NCBI RefSeq assembly: GCF_033568475.1
Contig: NC_133121.1
Span: forward strand, 134,572,375 to 134,636,374
Direction: 5' to 3'
DNA length: 64,000 bases
DNA from: Henckelia pumila
Lineage: Eukaryota; Streptophyta; Magnoliopsida; Lamiales; Gesneriaceae
The stretch's first letter is position 1. Every line of letters begins with the position of its first letter. The translations under genes were made by a program, and so were the position numbers. The notes under the pieces are model-generated. The model ran no database searches. It had not been told where the DNA came from and was given only the letters and a program-made list of their open reading frames with translations. Shown here piece by piece: positions 1-12,247 of this stretch.

Positions 1-253
1 TTTTTCAATCCTAGGTTATTTTTTTTTCTTAAATATTATTTATCAAATATGTAGTGACATCAAATTATATATTTTTCTCAATGTCTAATGCATACAAAAT
101 TATTATACTTATTACAACCATTATTTGCTAATAAAAACAAATTCAATTAGATTTTTAATATATAAAATTTTTGAAAAAATATTGTTCGCACTCATGATTT
201 TATAATACATGTTGTACATATTATATAAATTGAATTTTAATATTTATTAAAAT
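1..253. other. AT-rich flank, no gene seen
   Basis: This is AT-rich intergenic DNA to the left of the gypsy element. No open frame, RNA gene or repeat end could be recognised in it. Confidence 0.6.
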
Positions 254-258
254 ATCAC

Positions 259-662
259 TGATGTAGCCAAAAATCACTTGTATATGACACGTTGCTTCCG
301 CAAAGTCCGGAGATCTTTAGTGGGTTGTTCCTACGTCACAAAACAAAGTCAGAGGAGCCGGGAGGGTTCCCGGCGAAGGCACTCCGACTCTCAAGTCAGT
401 TATTACTCAAGGAATAATAATCGAGAGTAGAGCGATATAGTGCTTAAGAAAGTGTGTACCTTAATAATGAGGTGACTTGAGTTATTTATAAATATTCGGA
501 GAGTTTTACGGACTTGAGCCTCTTATGGGCTTTTGTAGAATTCAGGGTCTGCTTGAATTAAATATATATAATATTTAAATAAGTTTGTGCCTCAAAAATA
601 TTTAGAGTGGACCTTCATGAGTGGGCTCAGGCCCAGTTGAATTTTTTAGGTGTAACCTATCA
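259..662 (-). repeat. 3' LTR of the gypsy element (left copy)
   Basis: This LTR of about 404 bp starts TGATGTAGCC and ends TAACCTATCA. It matches 9509-9880 closely and is the longer of the two. The 5-bp duplication ATCAC lies immediately to its left. Because the element reads leftward, this is its 3' LTR. Confidence 0.95.
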
Positions 663-1048
663 TAATTCTCATCACGTGCATATGTGAGAAAAAGAGAAAA
701 AATTTAATGTCGTTGCCTTTTTTCCTAACTTTCCTTCTTTTAACATGTTCTGTCCATGTTTGTTTGTTTCGTCTTGTTCTTCTATGTTCATGCATGAGAT
801 TGTGTATGTACGTTGATATTTGTATCTATATCCCATCCCCCCCTTGGGTCTTCATTGCCTCCCCTATTGGCGGCCAAGCTTGCGGCGACTTGTGGCGGTG
901 TTATATTTTCGTCCGGCGAAGGTGTTGCTCGATTCTCAGCCATGGATTTTCTTTCTTGAAAGCATAGCCAAATCTGAAATTGAGAAGGGAGGGGGTCTCG
1001 AGAGCGCAAAAGGTGGTGCGGCTCTAAGTGAGGAAGGTGGTCGGCGAT

Positions 1049-1610
1049 AGGGGTGTTCATCGGTCGGTTCGGTCTGGTTTTCGGTTTTTTATTTCGGTTT
1101 TTTCGGTTTTCGGTTTTAAAAATATATAATCCGATATCCGAACCGTTTTTCTTCGGTTCGGTTTGGTTTTTTACTAAATCGGTTCGGTTATTTCGGTCGG
1201 TTATTTCGGTTTTGATATAATTATTTTAATTAATATTATAAATATATTTTAAAATATAATATATTATCTTTTATTATTTTTTTGTAAAATATTTAAATTC
1301 AAAGTCTAAATGACTTAAATAAACAACAATCAACTAAAAATTATTAAAAATGATTCTTTATTCACTAGGTATCATCTCATAAAATATATAAAATAAACAA
1401 TTATATAAATAAAATTATTAATTTAATAAAATTTCGGTTTTTTCGGTCGGTTCGGTTTTGAGATATATAATCCGAAACCGAACCAAATAAATTTCGGTTT
1501 TAACATTTATATCCGAATTTCAAATTTCGGTTTTCGGTTCGGTTCGGTGTTTGGTTTTTCCGGTTTGGATTTTCGGTTTTTTCGGTTTTATCCGAAGTTT
1601 GAACACCCCT
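1049..1610. mobile_element. hAT-like non-autonomous element nested in the gypsy element
   Basis: A 562-bp insert has 11-bp perfect terminal inverted repeats (AGGGGTGTTCA / TGAACACCCCT). A direct repeat flanks it: TCGGCGAT at 1041-1048 and 1610-1617, which is 7 or 8 bp depending on where the terminal base is assigned. The inside is rich in TTCGGTTT-like units on one arm and their complements on the other, with an AT-rich centre. TIRs starting AGGGGTGT with 8-bp duplications are typical of plant hAT miniature elements. It has no coding capacity. It must be younger than the gypsy copy it sits in. Confidence 0.85.
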
Positions 1611-1626
1611 CGGCGATGCACAGAGG

Positions 1627-3736
1627 ATGGAATCCAAAATGTTTATTATTATTATTATTATTATTTTAAAAAAAATAATAATTGCAGGGTGTCATTTGCG
1701 AGGTAAGGTATTTTTGGTGTTGGTTGCTAACCGAAATAACTACCCCTCCTCATCAGCAGAGTCTGGCGATAATGGTGAAATTGACGAGTGTTTATCACCT
1801 TTGAATGAGTTGAATTCTTGTGATAGTAAGGGTTCCCAAGAGTCTTTAGGAGGATTGAGAGAGCGTGTTTTGGACGAGTTTGATATTTTAAACCCATTCC
1901 AAGAACTTGAATTATCATTTAAACATATTCTTAAGATTCCAAAAAATGGAGATTCATGTCAAGAACCGCCTCCGGGATATTTTACCGTATATCTGGAGTA
2001 CTTTAATTTTGGTTTCTCGCTTCCTCCTCATGCCCTTTTGATAGAAATTGTAGATAGTATTGGAGTGAGTTTAAGTCAATTAACACCAAGTGCGATTCTT
2101 CTTTTTACGTGCTTCCTATTTAGATTGAGCGAAATTAAAATGTCCCCAACTATAGACTTATTTTATGCACTCTTCTCGGTGCGTCGTTCCATGCCGGGTT
2201 CCTATACTTATTTTCTACCTCGCGGAGATTGTAAGTTTTTATCTCGTTGTCCATCTCCGAAAAGCAATTGGAGAAAAATATTTGTTTATGTCTGGGATTA
2301 TGGTTGGGGGGTTCCTGTAATATGGAGTCTGGGCCATAGGAGAATTATTTTTAGCAAAACTCACCGTGAATTGCAACTTGAATGTCGCTCCTTAGGTCTT
2401 TTCAAGAAGTTGGTTGATCCACAAACTTTTCTTCCTGCTGGTAGTTGCTTTTTCATTCTCTTGCATGCTATTGTATTTTTTTAAAAAAAAATAGATGTAC
2501 CTTGCTCGGTGTAATTTGAGAATTTATTGCATTTACTTATATATTATTCTGCTTTTTTTATAGGAAAAAAAATAAGTTTGGCGGAGGTCCAGGCGTGCAT
2601 AGAGAAAAATGAGAAGGATGCGTCAAAAATGCTAAGAAAAGACTCCACAAAGGAGCGAGCTATCGTTGGTTCTCAAGAGCTTCCCCGGAGGAGGAAGTCT
2701 CCCGGGCCTTCAAATCATGCTCAGCGTTCTGGCCCACCATCCAAACAATCCGATGTGCATGACAGAAAGACTGACGGCAAAAGGAAAGGTGTTGCAGCTG
2801 GACCCGACATCGATGCACGTAGTAAAAAGGTTGAAGATCCGAGAGATCCGAAGAAAAAACGTGACGACGAACGAGCAGTTGATCTGGGAGCTCTCGAGGG
2901 TTGCCACTTGTTCGTGGAAGGAGTAAACCATAAAAATAATGCTGGATCTTTTTGGGATTTGAAAGATCCAGAAATTGGTTGGAGAACGGGAGCAGACCTG
3001 ATTGGAGATCATGATAGGATGCATTTACTACCACAACCTACCGAAGTGTTGACTCGGTCTCTTGCTTCGTCCGCCTTCCAGGTATATCATTACTTGCTTG
3101 TTGTTATTTATTACGATTTTTACGTAACAAATAATTTTCTTTATCTATGGGTTTTTATAGATTTTATCGCTTGCTCACACTTTTCAATTTCGAGAAGAGT
3201 GGTCTCGAAATTCTGGGAAAAATTTTGATGACGAGCTTACGTCCTTAAGGGGTGAGTGCAAAAGACTTAGCGAGGAAAACACTAAGGCTAGAGATGATTT
3301 TCTCAAGTCGCAAAAGGAGCTTGAAGAAAAAATCAAAAGGTATGATGTCTTGTGCCGGGAGATGGAGGAACTTAGAGGGAAATATTTCCGTGAATCGGAG
3401 ACCGGTGAGATTTTTCTCAGTTCGTCAATAGGCAAGAATCTCTTGCGAAGTACCGGAGAAAAAACAATTGAAGGCTATCGAGAATCCACAGCTTTTAGAG
3501 ATGAAGTGATTCAGCGGGCGATTGTTATTCATGATGAAGTTGTCGTGGATTGTCGCCAAGAACTACGGGATACTAAACTACTTCCGGAGGAAATTATTAT
3601 GATGATTCACCCTAAAATTCCGGAGCCTAGAACTACGTCTGCAAGAGTTGAGGATGACTCGGATCCTCCCTTAGGAGATTTATTGGGAGGTCTGGGTGAT
3701 GAGGAGATGATCGAATTTTTGCGTTTGAATTTTTAG
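1627..3736 (+). other. Opposite-strand coding region of the gypsy element
   Basis: This region lies between the end of the integrase region and the left LTR and codes on the strand opposite to gag-pol. The first part has a PPPGYFTVY...FNFGFSLPPH...VSLSQLTPSAI signature. From memory this resembles the domain catalogued as a putative gypsy-type transposon protein (Transposase_28) that accompanies Tat-lineage elements. Downstream parts are rich in charged residues, and one (from about 3190) is coiled-coil-like with many Glu and Lys residues. AG-like acceptor sites suggest it may be spliced. Its function is not established. This is a fossil and appears to be in more than one piece. Confidence 0.7.
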
Positions 3737-3932
3737 CTTATATAATCAATAACGACGGGTGCATGTTGAAACTGAATGGAGACTAATTTTTGGAGCTGTG
3801 GAACTGTTTAGTTTTATTATTTCTTGCCACTTTTGGGCAATTTTTTTGTAACAAAGTTAAAGTCATAGACTTTGTTTGTTCTTTTTGAGTAAGTAAGTAG
3901 TTGGTGGAGGAGCAAAGGAAAAACAATAATTC

Positions 3933-3937
<5 letters not shown>

Positions 3938-3973
<36 letters not shown>

Positions 3974-3988
3974 TATATATATATATAT
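3938..3988. repeat. (TA)n microsatellite
   Basis: This is a run of alternating T and A with one short TACACAT interruption, inside the gypsy element between the opposite-strand region and pol. Confidence 0.9.
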
Positions 3989-4749
3989 TCAATTTTGTCG
4001 ATTATCATATCTCTTTTGCATTTTGAATTTGCTATTGCATACTTGTTTGATGAATAAAATACTATCGCTTTAATATTGGAGTACTTGGGAGGGGATCAGT
4101 CTCCCAAGATTTTGTCTCATGGGAAAGTCCTAAACCCACTTAGTACATGGTGAGGTATCCCGAGACTTGTAATATTATTATTTCGTCTTGATCTCTTACA
4201 GCTTCATAATTTCAAATGTCCCATGGGGCTGGCTAAGCCTCTTATTGTTGGAAATTTTTTTTATGATTGCTAGGGTCTATGACGTTTACATCGTAAGTAA
4301 GCGTTAGTATAGGAGAGGAGATATGATAAGCTTTCGACAAAGTAATCTGCTTGTATAACAAAATAATCATATTAGTTAAAAACTACATAACAAAATTGTA
4401 ATATCAAAAGGTAAAGAAAATATGCTAGTAACAAAAAAGGTAAATTTAGCCTATTATTGGCGAGAGTTGCAGTTTATGCATAAAACTTCTTCAGGTTGGC
4501 CACGTTCCAAGGTCTGGGAAGTATTCTTCCATCTGAATGTTGGAGGCGATATGTTCTCATTTTCACAATCTCAATTACTTTGTACGGGCCTTCCCATTTT
4601 GGGTCCAATTTACCCACAGACTTCTAGATGTCGGATTTTCTCAAGACCAGGTCTCCTACTTGGAAAGATCTTGGTTTGAATCTGTCATTGTATTCTTTAG
4701 TCATACAAACTCGATATCTCTCGGCTCGTATCGAAGCTTCATCTCTCAG

Positions 4750-7700
4750 TTAATCCACCAAGTCCAATGAAATTCGGAGGGCTTGGTCATTCCCAGATGA
4801 AGTGTATTGTTTCACTCGCCATGATTGCTCTCCAATCTTGGCAGGAGCCATAGCTTCCGCTCCGTAGGCCAGGTTGAAAGGAGATTCTCCAGTTGAAGAG
4901 CGTGGAGTGATTCGATATGCCCATAGAACACTTGGCAACTCATCCACCCATTTTCCTTTGGCATTGCCTAGGCGTGTTTTGAAGTGCTGTAAAATGGTTC
5001 GGTTCGTGACCTCGGTTTGCCCATTGGCTTGAGGATTCCAGACAGAAGTGAAGAACTACTTGATGGAGAGTCCTTTGCACCAATCTTTTATCTTCGCTCC
5101 AGATAATTGAGTTTCATTTTCCGAAACTAAGGTTTGAGGAATGCCAAATCTGCATACTATATTCTTCCATAAAAAATTTATTATGTCTTTTTCAGATATT
5201 TTGGCCAATGGTTCAGCTTCGACCCATTTGGTGAAATAATCCACTGCAACTATCAGAAATTTTCTTTGTCCGGTAGCAGGAGGAAAAGGACCTACCAAAC
5301 CCATTCCCCACTGAGCAAACGGTAAAGGACTTTTTAGGGGCTGCAAGATTGTAGCCGGCTGGTGATGGAAGTTAGCATGCTCTTGATATGCGTGACAATG
5401 TTTCGCTAACTCGATAGCGTCTTGCTTCATCGTTGGCCAGAAGTATCCTTGGCGTAATGCTTTCCCTGCAAGAGCTCTTCCAGCTAAGTGATTTCCATAT
5501 ATTTCTTCATGAATTTCACGGAGCACATATTTTCCCTTAGCTGGCGTTAGACACTTTAGGTAAGGTGAAGAGAAAACTCTTTTATACAGTTCTCCGTCAA
5601 TGATCGTGAACGAGCAGCTCTCACTCTAAGTTTTCGGGCTTCGACTTGGTTAGCAGGTTGGTTACCCCGCATCAAATAGTCGATTATTTCATCTTTCAAA
5701 CTAGGTTCTTTGCTGTCAGCACAGAAGATTGTAACATTACTTCCATCCGTTTCTTCCTTGCCATATGTTAGGAATGTAATTTTTCTATTATCAATGTTGG
5801 CCAAGGAGCTTGCTAACTTGGCGAGATGGTCCGCTGACTCATTCTCCATTCTAGGTATCTGCTTCACATCGTAGCTGTCCAAACGTGAGAGAAGCTCATT
5901 CACTTGAGTGAGGTATCCAAGCATTTTATCTTCCTTCGCTTCATAATTTCCATTAACTTGACTGACGATAAGTTGGGAGTCGTCGTGTATCGTCAGTCTC
6001 TTTGCTCCTACTGTCATCTCTACTAGAAAATTAGCCAGAATTTGTGCTTTAATCGCTGGACGCGGGCGATATTTAATTCCATATTGGCTCAATTCGACAG
6101 CCCACTTAACCATTCTTCCTGATGCTTCAAGACTCGAGAAAATTTGTTTGAGACGATGATTGGGGAGTACAATTATTGGATGATATTGAAAGTTAGGACG
6201 TAGTTTTCTCGCTGTAATTACCAAAGCCAGTGTCAGTTTCTCGATCTTTGTATATCTTAATTCTGATCCGTGTAAAGTTCGACTGATATAATAAACTGGT
6301 TTGTGCTCACGTCCTACTTCAGAGACCAATACTGCACTTACCGCTTCCGCAGATATTGCCAGATAAATCAACAGGGTGTCACCTTCGTTTGGTTTTACCA
6401 ACAACGGCGGAGAGGTCAGATGCGCTTTCAACTCGTCAAATTCTTGCTGACACTCTTCGGTCCATCGAAAACCTTTCCCACTCCTCAACATTTTGAAAAA
6501 TGGTAAACCCTTGTCTGCAGATCTTGAGATAAATCGGTTGAGGGCGGCCAAACGTCCTGTCAACTCTTGGATCCCTTTTTCACTCTTCGGATGATTCATG
6601 TTTAAAATTGCTTTGATTTTTTCACGGTTGGCCTCTATTCCTCATTCTGACACCATGTAACCAAGCAATTTGCCTCCTCGTACACCAAAAGTGCATTTAT
6701 CCGGATTAAGTTTCATCCTGTATTTTTTGAGTATACTGAAGCATTCCTCAAGATCTTCCAAGTGATTAGATGCTTCAATACTTTTGACGAGCATGTCATC
6801 TATATAAACTTCCATGTTACGCCCGATCAAGTGTTCGAACATGGTATTTACTAGACGTTGATAGGCAGCTCCAGCATTTTTCAACCCAAACGGCATAACA
6901 TCATAACAATAAATTCATCGATCAGTTATGAATTTTGCTTTTTTCCTGGTCTTCTGGCGCTAGGCCAATCTGATTGTATCCCTGATATGCATCAAGAAAA
7001 GTGATCAGCTCGCATCCTGCTGTCCAATCGACTAACAAATCAATTCGTGCGAGTGGAAACGGATCTTTGGGGCATGCTTTGTTGAGATCAGTGAAATCTA
7101 TACACAAACGCCATTTTTCTCCGGGTTTTGGTACTAAGACAACATTTGCAAGCCAATCTGGGTATGAAACTGGCCTGATGTATTTTGCCGCTAAGAGTTT
7201 TTACACTTCAGCGGCTATATGTCGATTTTTTTCTGGGCCAAATGCTCTTTTCTTTTGCTTCACTGGTCTCATTTTCGGATCAACACGGAGGTGATGGAGC
7301 GCATATTCCTGAGGTATTCCGGGTAGAGGCTCGTCACCCCAAGCAAACACATCCAAGTTAAGACTGAGGAAATTTTTCAACTTCTCTTCCAACTCAGGAG
7401 GTAATTCGGTTCCGATCTTCAGGGTTTTCTTGGGATCAGTTGGAATGATTTCCACATGTTTCAGAGTTTCGGTTGCTATTATTCTTTCTTTGCTCTCGAC
7501 TTCCTCATCCACCAAATGTATTCCATTTTCACGTAAAATTTTTCCAGGTTTCGGTGTTCTTTCCTCACTAGAAACTTGTCTTTTACGATTTCCTGATGAA
7601 CCCCGTAATGTCACCGCATTACATTCTTTGGCTAGAACATGGTCACCAATGGCTTCTCCTACTCCTCCTGGAGTCGGAAACTTCAGTTTTATATGATATG

Positions 7701-8120
7701 TCGATCCGATGACTTGGAATATATTGAGACTTGGTCGTCCTAATATCACATTGTACGCAGATGAAGCCTTTACTACAAGGAATTTCACCATCTTAGTAGA
7801 CTGTTTGGGGTAAGAACCCAAGGAAAGAGGAAGCATTACTTCTCCCAAAGCTTCAACTATTTCTCCGAAAAATCCGACTAATGGAGTGTTGACTGGAGTT
7901 AACTGTGCATTACTAATACCCAACTTCACGAATGCATCATGAAAAATTATGTCGGCCGAACTTTCTGAATCCACTAGAATTTTCTTTATCCAAAAATTGG
8001 AGATTGTGGCTGAGATGATTAAAGCATCATTATGTGTACCCCGAGGGTTCTCCAGATCTTTGTCACTGAATGATAATTCATCTTGGATGGTTCCAATTTC
8101 ATATATCGACAAGGATGTTG
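4750..8120 (-). other. pol region of the gypsy element
   Basis: Read on the minus strand, it carries an aspartic protease with an ILVDS...ADIIF active-site context, reverse transcriptase with VYIDDMLVKS, an RNase H (SEVGREHKPVYYISRTL) and a second RNase H-like domain (IPRMENESADHLAKLASSL). These are followed by the integrase zinc-binding part and core (VAVDYFTKWVEAEPL, FGIPQTLVS) and an integrase C-terminal part (LWAYRITPRSSTGESPF). The order is that of Ty3/gypsy, with the dual RNase H of the Tat lineage. This is a fossil with several breaks. Confidence 0.9.
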
Positions 8121-8122
8121 GG

Positions 8123-9449
8123 CTAGATAAATTGTTGGTTTCTTTTTCTGCCCGTAGAAGGGCTTTTCTTGCATTGTTTGAGTCGCCACAAGCAGGCACC
8201 CCCAGTGATTACGGCGATTACCCCTCCCGAGGGAAAAATTTCATCAGCTCGTTCATGCTGTTTCCCAGTTTCATCATGGCGCTTTTGATAGTCACGTTTC
8301 GGTTGTTCTTCCCGACGCTTGTCATCTCGCTTTTCACCGCGGGATTTGTCCACAAAATTCCCCAAATGTCCGCGCTTTATGAGTTTTTCAATTTCTGCTC
8401 GCAAACTGAAGCAATCTTCTGTAGTATGACCTTTATCTTTATGAAAATGGCAGTACTTGTCCGAACGTTGGCGCTTTGGGTTATTTTGCATTGGGCGAGG
8501 GGGACGCAACAATCCTTGTTTTTCAGCCACTACCAGTATATCGGTCAGACGTGCATTGAGGGGTGTATTCTGGAGGCGGGGGCTCTGTGATGTTCGCTTC
8601 TCGTCTCGTTTTCTAATATCTGATTTATCTTCTTCTCTTTTTCTTTTATTCAAGTAGTGTGGCTCTACAGATTCTTCAACCCGTATGTATTTCTCAGCTC
8701 TTTCCAATAACTTCTCTAAGTTTTTGGGCGGCCTTCCCGCTATTGATTCCTTGAACTTCCGATGGCGCAAGTTTTGTTGCATTATTCTAGCTAACAAATC
8801 ATGGTTCACGTGTAAGAATTTGTGCACCACACGAGTAAATCGCTGAACATAGTCCCACAAACATTCTCCTTCTTTTTGAATGACTGTGAACAAATATGCT
8901 GCTGTTTTTGGGTATTTCTTGTTAATTGAGAATTGCTGGATAAAGCAGTCAGTAAGTTGCTCCAAATTAGCAATAGATCTAGAGGGTAACTTTTGACTCC
9001 CTTTGGTAATGCTTCAGATAATATGTCATTAGTGAAGGGGCTTCGACGTGACGGCAAAATTGCGGACATATTCTCTCCAGTTACATGTGTGCGAGATCCA
9101 TCCTTCCGAGTTGGATTAGTGATCTTGTTTTCGCCAGTGGTGTCATGAACTGTGTGAACACTTGCTTCACCGTCTTTCTGAGTAATATTTTTCTTGGTCC
9201 CCCCTTGATCTTTATCATTCACTTTAGACTTATCTTTATTTGGGTCTCCGTTATTAGGGTCAAGAGATGACGAGCCTTCAGTCTGAGCCTTTTTTTTGCT
9301 GCTTTTGCGCTTGTGGGTTTTTAGGTACTAAGCAACTGCATCTTTTGCTGCGAGTGCTGCTGTGTTTTCCATTAGCGCAGTCAAGTCTTCACGGGTGAGA
9401 GTAATACTCGGCGGTGCGTTTCCATTGTTATTATTTCCTTGAGACATTT
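8123..9449 (-). other. gag region of the gypsy element
   Basis: On the minus strand it starts near a Met at about 9449 (MSQGNNNNG). A retrotransposon Gag domain follows (LTDCFIQQFSI...GECLWDYVQRF), then a Lys/Arg/Glu-rich stretch and a zinc knuckle of the CHFHKDKGHTTEDC type. It lies between the primer-binding site and the protease. This is a fossil, not host coding sequence. Confidence 0.88.
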
Positions 9450-9489
9450 TTGAAGTAATATGTGTTCTCAATGACGTAGTGAATGGTTT

Positions 9490-9505
9490 CCCACAGACGG
9501 CGCCA
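9490..9505 (-). other. Primer-binding site of the gypsy element
   Basis: The minus strand reads TGGCGCCGTCTGTGGG three bases inside the right LTR. This is the expected position and a sequence widely seen in plant gypsy elements of this type. Confidence 0.8.
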
Positions 9506-9508
9506 AGC

Positions 9509-9880
9509 TGATGTAGCCAAAAATCACTTGTATATAACACGTTGCTTCGGCAAAGTCCGGAGATCTTCAGTGGGTTGTTCCTACGTCAGTGGGTTGTTCC
9601 TCCGACGCTCAAGTCAGTTATTACTCAAGGAATAATAATCGAGAGTAGAGCGATATAGTGCTTAAGAAAATGTGTACCTTAATAATGAGGTAACTTGAGT
9701 TATTTATAGATATTCGGAGAGTTTTACGGACTTGAGCCTCTTATGGGCTTTTGTAGAATTCATGGTCTGCTTGAATTAAATATATATAATATTTAAATAA
9801 GTTTGTGCCTCAAAAATATTTGGAGTGGACCTTCATGAGTGGGCTCAGGTCCAGTTGAATTTTTTAGGTGTAACCTATCA
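9509..9880 (-). repeat. 5' LTR of the gypsy element (right copy)
   Basis: This LTR of 372 bp is closely similar to 259-662, starts TG, ends CA and is followed by the target duplication ATCAC. The primer-binding site adjoins its left side. It is shorter than the other copy. Confidence 0.95.
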
Positions 9881-9885
9881 ATCAC

Positions 9886-11590
9886 GTAAATTATTAATTA
9901 ACCGTATTTATTTATTTTCATCTCAACTCATTTATTTAACAACGCTTACCGATAATAAAATGTATTTTCACGTGCATCACACATTACTTTTATTAGTATA
10001 TTTTAAATGAATAAAGTAAGTACACACAAGATTTTAATATCCAGTTTTATATATATTACAATGACATTAGATTCAGATTCTTCCAGTAGTCATGCGACGG
10101 CTTCACACTTTCCAAACACATGCAACACGAGCGTATTAATTAATATTATTTTCCATACTCATTAGTCATTACCTTTACTTGTTTATTATTATTATTATAG
10201 TTGTTGTTGTTATAGTTGTAATTATTAGTAATATAATTAATAGAGACACCCTGATTTTTTAAACCATGCCACCTGATCACCTTCAATCCTTCTTCATGAT
10301 TTTTTAAATTATCCTTCCAAAAAAATTATTATATAAATATTTTATTTATGTTTCTGTTCTCACCTAATAATGTACTCGATTTTTTTTAGGTATATTGAGC
10401 TATGAAATTAGTTTTTCATTTTTGTTAGTAAAAAAAATTCAAGTTTAGTAGTGGCAACACAATGATCAATTACACTATAGCAACCTTAGATATCGATAAA
10501 TAATATTTAGTGCTCACACGATGTTTGTGACATGAGTCTTTTAGCTAGTTATCAAGAAAGACGACATACGAGAGTTAATGATATGTAGCTCATATGACAT
10601 TAAAGTTTTAAATTTGAAATGAGATCACGAGTTTGAGAATAAATTGTATAACGAGCTCCTATCTCAACTAAATAAATAAAAGGTTTGTGGTGTGGTATTG
10701 GTTATCTTTTTTATTTTATTTTTTGGAATTTGTGGAAGTAGCCTTTTCTTCCTTTAATTAAAATCGTGCAAAAAAAATTATTTAATAGTTTGCATCCTTC
10801 TTCTTATAACTTCTGATTTCTACTTTTTTTTATAAGAAGACTTATAAATATCTATTTTTCCAAAAACTTTTATAGAGTGAAACCTCTACCATCACGAGTC
10901 TTCATCCTGGAATTTTAAAATTAAATCAAAATGTGAGATTATCATGCATAACATTGAGTTATAGCTATATGCTCGTTCTTGCACATATTCTGTTTCTGCA
11001 TCACATTTTTCAGATGCAAAACGAGTACTTCTTAGGGACAAATTCATAAGGGTGCGCCGGCTTGAATCTAGATATTTGAAACCATGTAATTATTTTAGAC
11101 TTAATTTACTTTGATTGGTTGGAAGAATATTATTCGTTAGAAGAATTTTCACTCTTTTTACTCCTTCCATCCCACTTATTTAGACTCATTAAGGGTGAAC
11201 TTGAATCGAGATATTTAAAACCATGTATTTAATTTCGACTTAATTTAATTACTTTGATTGGTTGGAAGAATTTACGTTAGATGAATTTCTATTTTTTTTA
11301 CACCCTTCTGGCTCTTCCCACTTATTTAGATTTGTGTGTGTTTTCACACAAATTTAAAAAGTGTTTGAAAAGATAAATTTTTTTTTTAAAAAAAAAAAAT
11401 CATTTTGCCCTTATTTAACGAAAATTTTAATAAGAAAAAAAAATTATACAAATAATTAGCAATATTAATTTAATATGGGCAATTAGTAAAATAGTAGGAA
11501 ATATAACACTAAATATGTAATTGACTATATAAATGGGACATGTGAAAAGTGAAATGTAGTCTAAGACAAATGGAGTAATTTATGAAGACG
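9886..11590. other. Intergenic, AT-rich, with a tandem duplication
   Basis: No gene was recognised. The stretch holds simple TTA/GTT runs near 10180 and an imperfect direct duplication at 11050-11330, listed separately. Confidence 0.6.
11050..11330. repeat. Imperfect direct tandem repeat, unit about 142 bp
   Basis: Copies lie at 11050-11184 and 11192-11330. Both run from AGGGTG...CTTGAATC.AGATATTT through ACTTTGATTGGTTGGAAGAA to CCCACTTATTTAGA. They differ by scattered substitutions and small indels. No terminal inverted repeats are obvious. Confidence 0.85.
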
Positions 11591-11599
11591 TAATTAGGA

Positions 11600-12210
11600 A
11601 TGAACATTTGGATTTTTGGGGACCAAACCGGACTGATCGGATTGGTTGAGTTTTCAAAATATTGCGTTTGGGTTTTTATCCGAATCCCGTATTATTTTTC
11701 GGGTTGGAGTGTTAACATTTTTAGTACCCGGTCGGGTTCAGGTACTCAACACATATTAAATAATGCATTTTTTAAGGTTTCAGATATTTGTGTAAATAAT
11801 AATTAAGAAAATATACCCACCACATTCGAGCTTATCGAACTCGAGCCGAATTTGAACATGTTTGAATTTTTTTTCGAACCGAGCTCGAGCCGAAATTACT
11901 CTGTTCGATAGTTCGCGAATAGTCCGCGAGCTTTAATATTTAATTAATATAATATAATTATATAATAAATATATATACATTTCAAACTTTTTTGAACATT
12001 TCGAGCTTTTCGAACCATAATATCCGAATAGTTCACGAATAGGTTCGAATATTTCAAACCGAACTTTCATTTCGAGCCGAGCTCAAGCCAAAATATTTAA
12101 AATTATCGAACTTCGAATCGAACTCGAACTTGAATATACTCTTATCGAGCCGAATTCGAGCCTTAAAATTTTACCATTATTCGGCTCGATTCGGTTTGTT
12201 TGCACCCCTA
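11600..12210. mobile_element. hAT-type miniature element remnants
   Basis: Two adjoining pieces are seen. The first (about 11600-11800) has CCGAATCCCG / CGGTCGGGTTCAGG motifs. The second (about 11817-12210) is dense in TCGAGCCGAA-type motifs and ends TTTGCACCCCTA. The end TAGGGGTGCAAA read inward is a hallmark of plant hAT miniature elements. A matching left end was not found, so these look degraded or truncated. Confidence 0.6.
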
Positions 12211-12247
12211 CAGTCAACACACACACACATATATATTAATAATAGTT

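Larger units (their letters stand above)
259..9880 (-). mobile_element. Ty3/gypsy LTR retrotransposon, Tat/Retand lineage
   Basis: The element reads on the minus strand. It is bounded by two related LTRs (259-662 and 9509-9880), both TG...CA, and flanked by the same 5-bp duplication ATCAC (254-258 and 9881-9885). A primer-binding site of the TGGCGCCGTCTGTGGG type lies next to the right LTR. In element order it carries Gag with a zinc knuckle, aspartic protease, reverse transcriptase (YIDDMLVKS motif), RNase H, a second RNase H-like domain and integrase (zinc-binding plus core). A separate coding region lies on the opposite strand before the left LTR. The double RNase H and the extra opposite-strand region are known traits of the Tat lineage. 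By eye the LTRs differ by about nine substitutions over some 365 aligned bases, which suggests an age of about one million years at commonly used plant rates. The internal region looks broken in several places. Confidence 0.95.
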
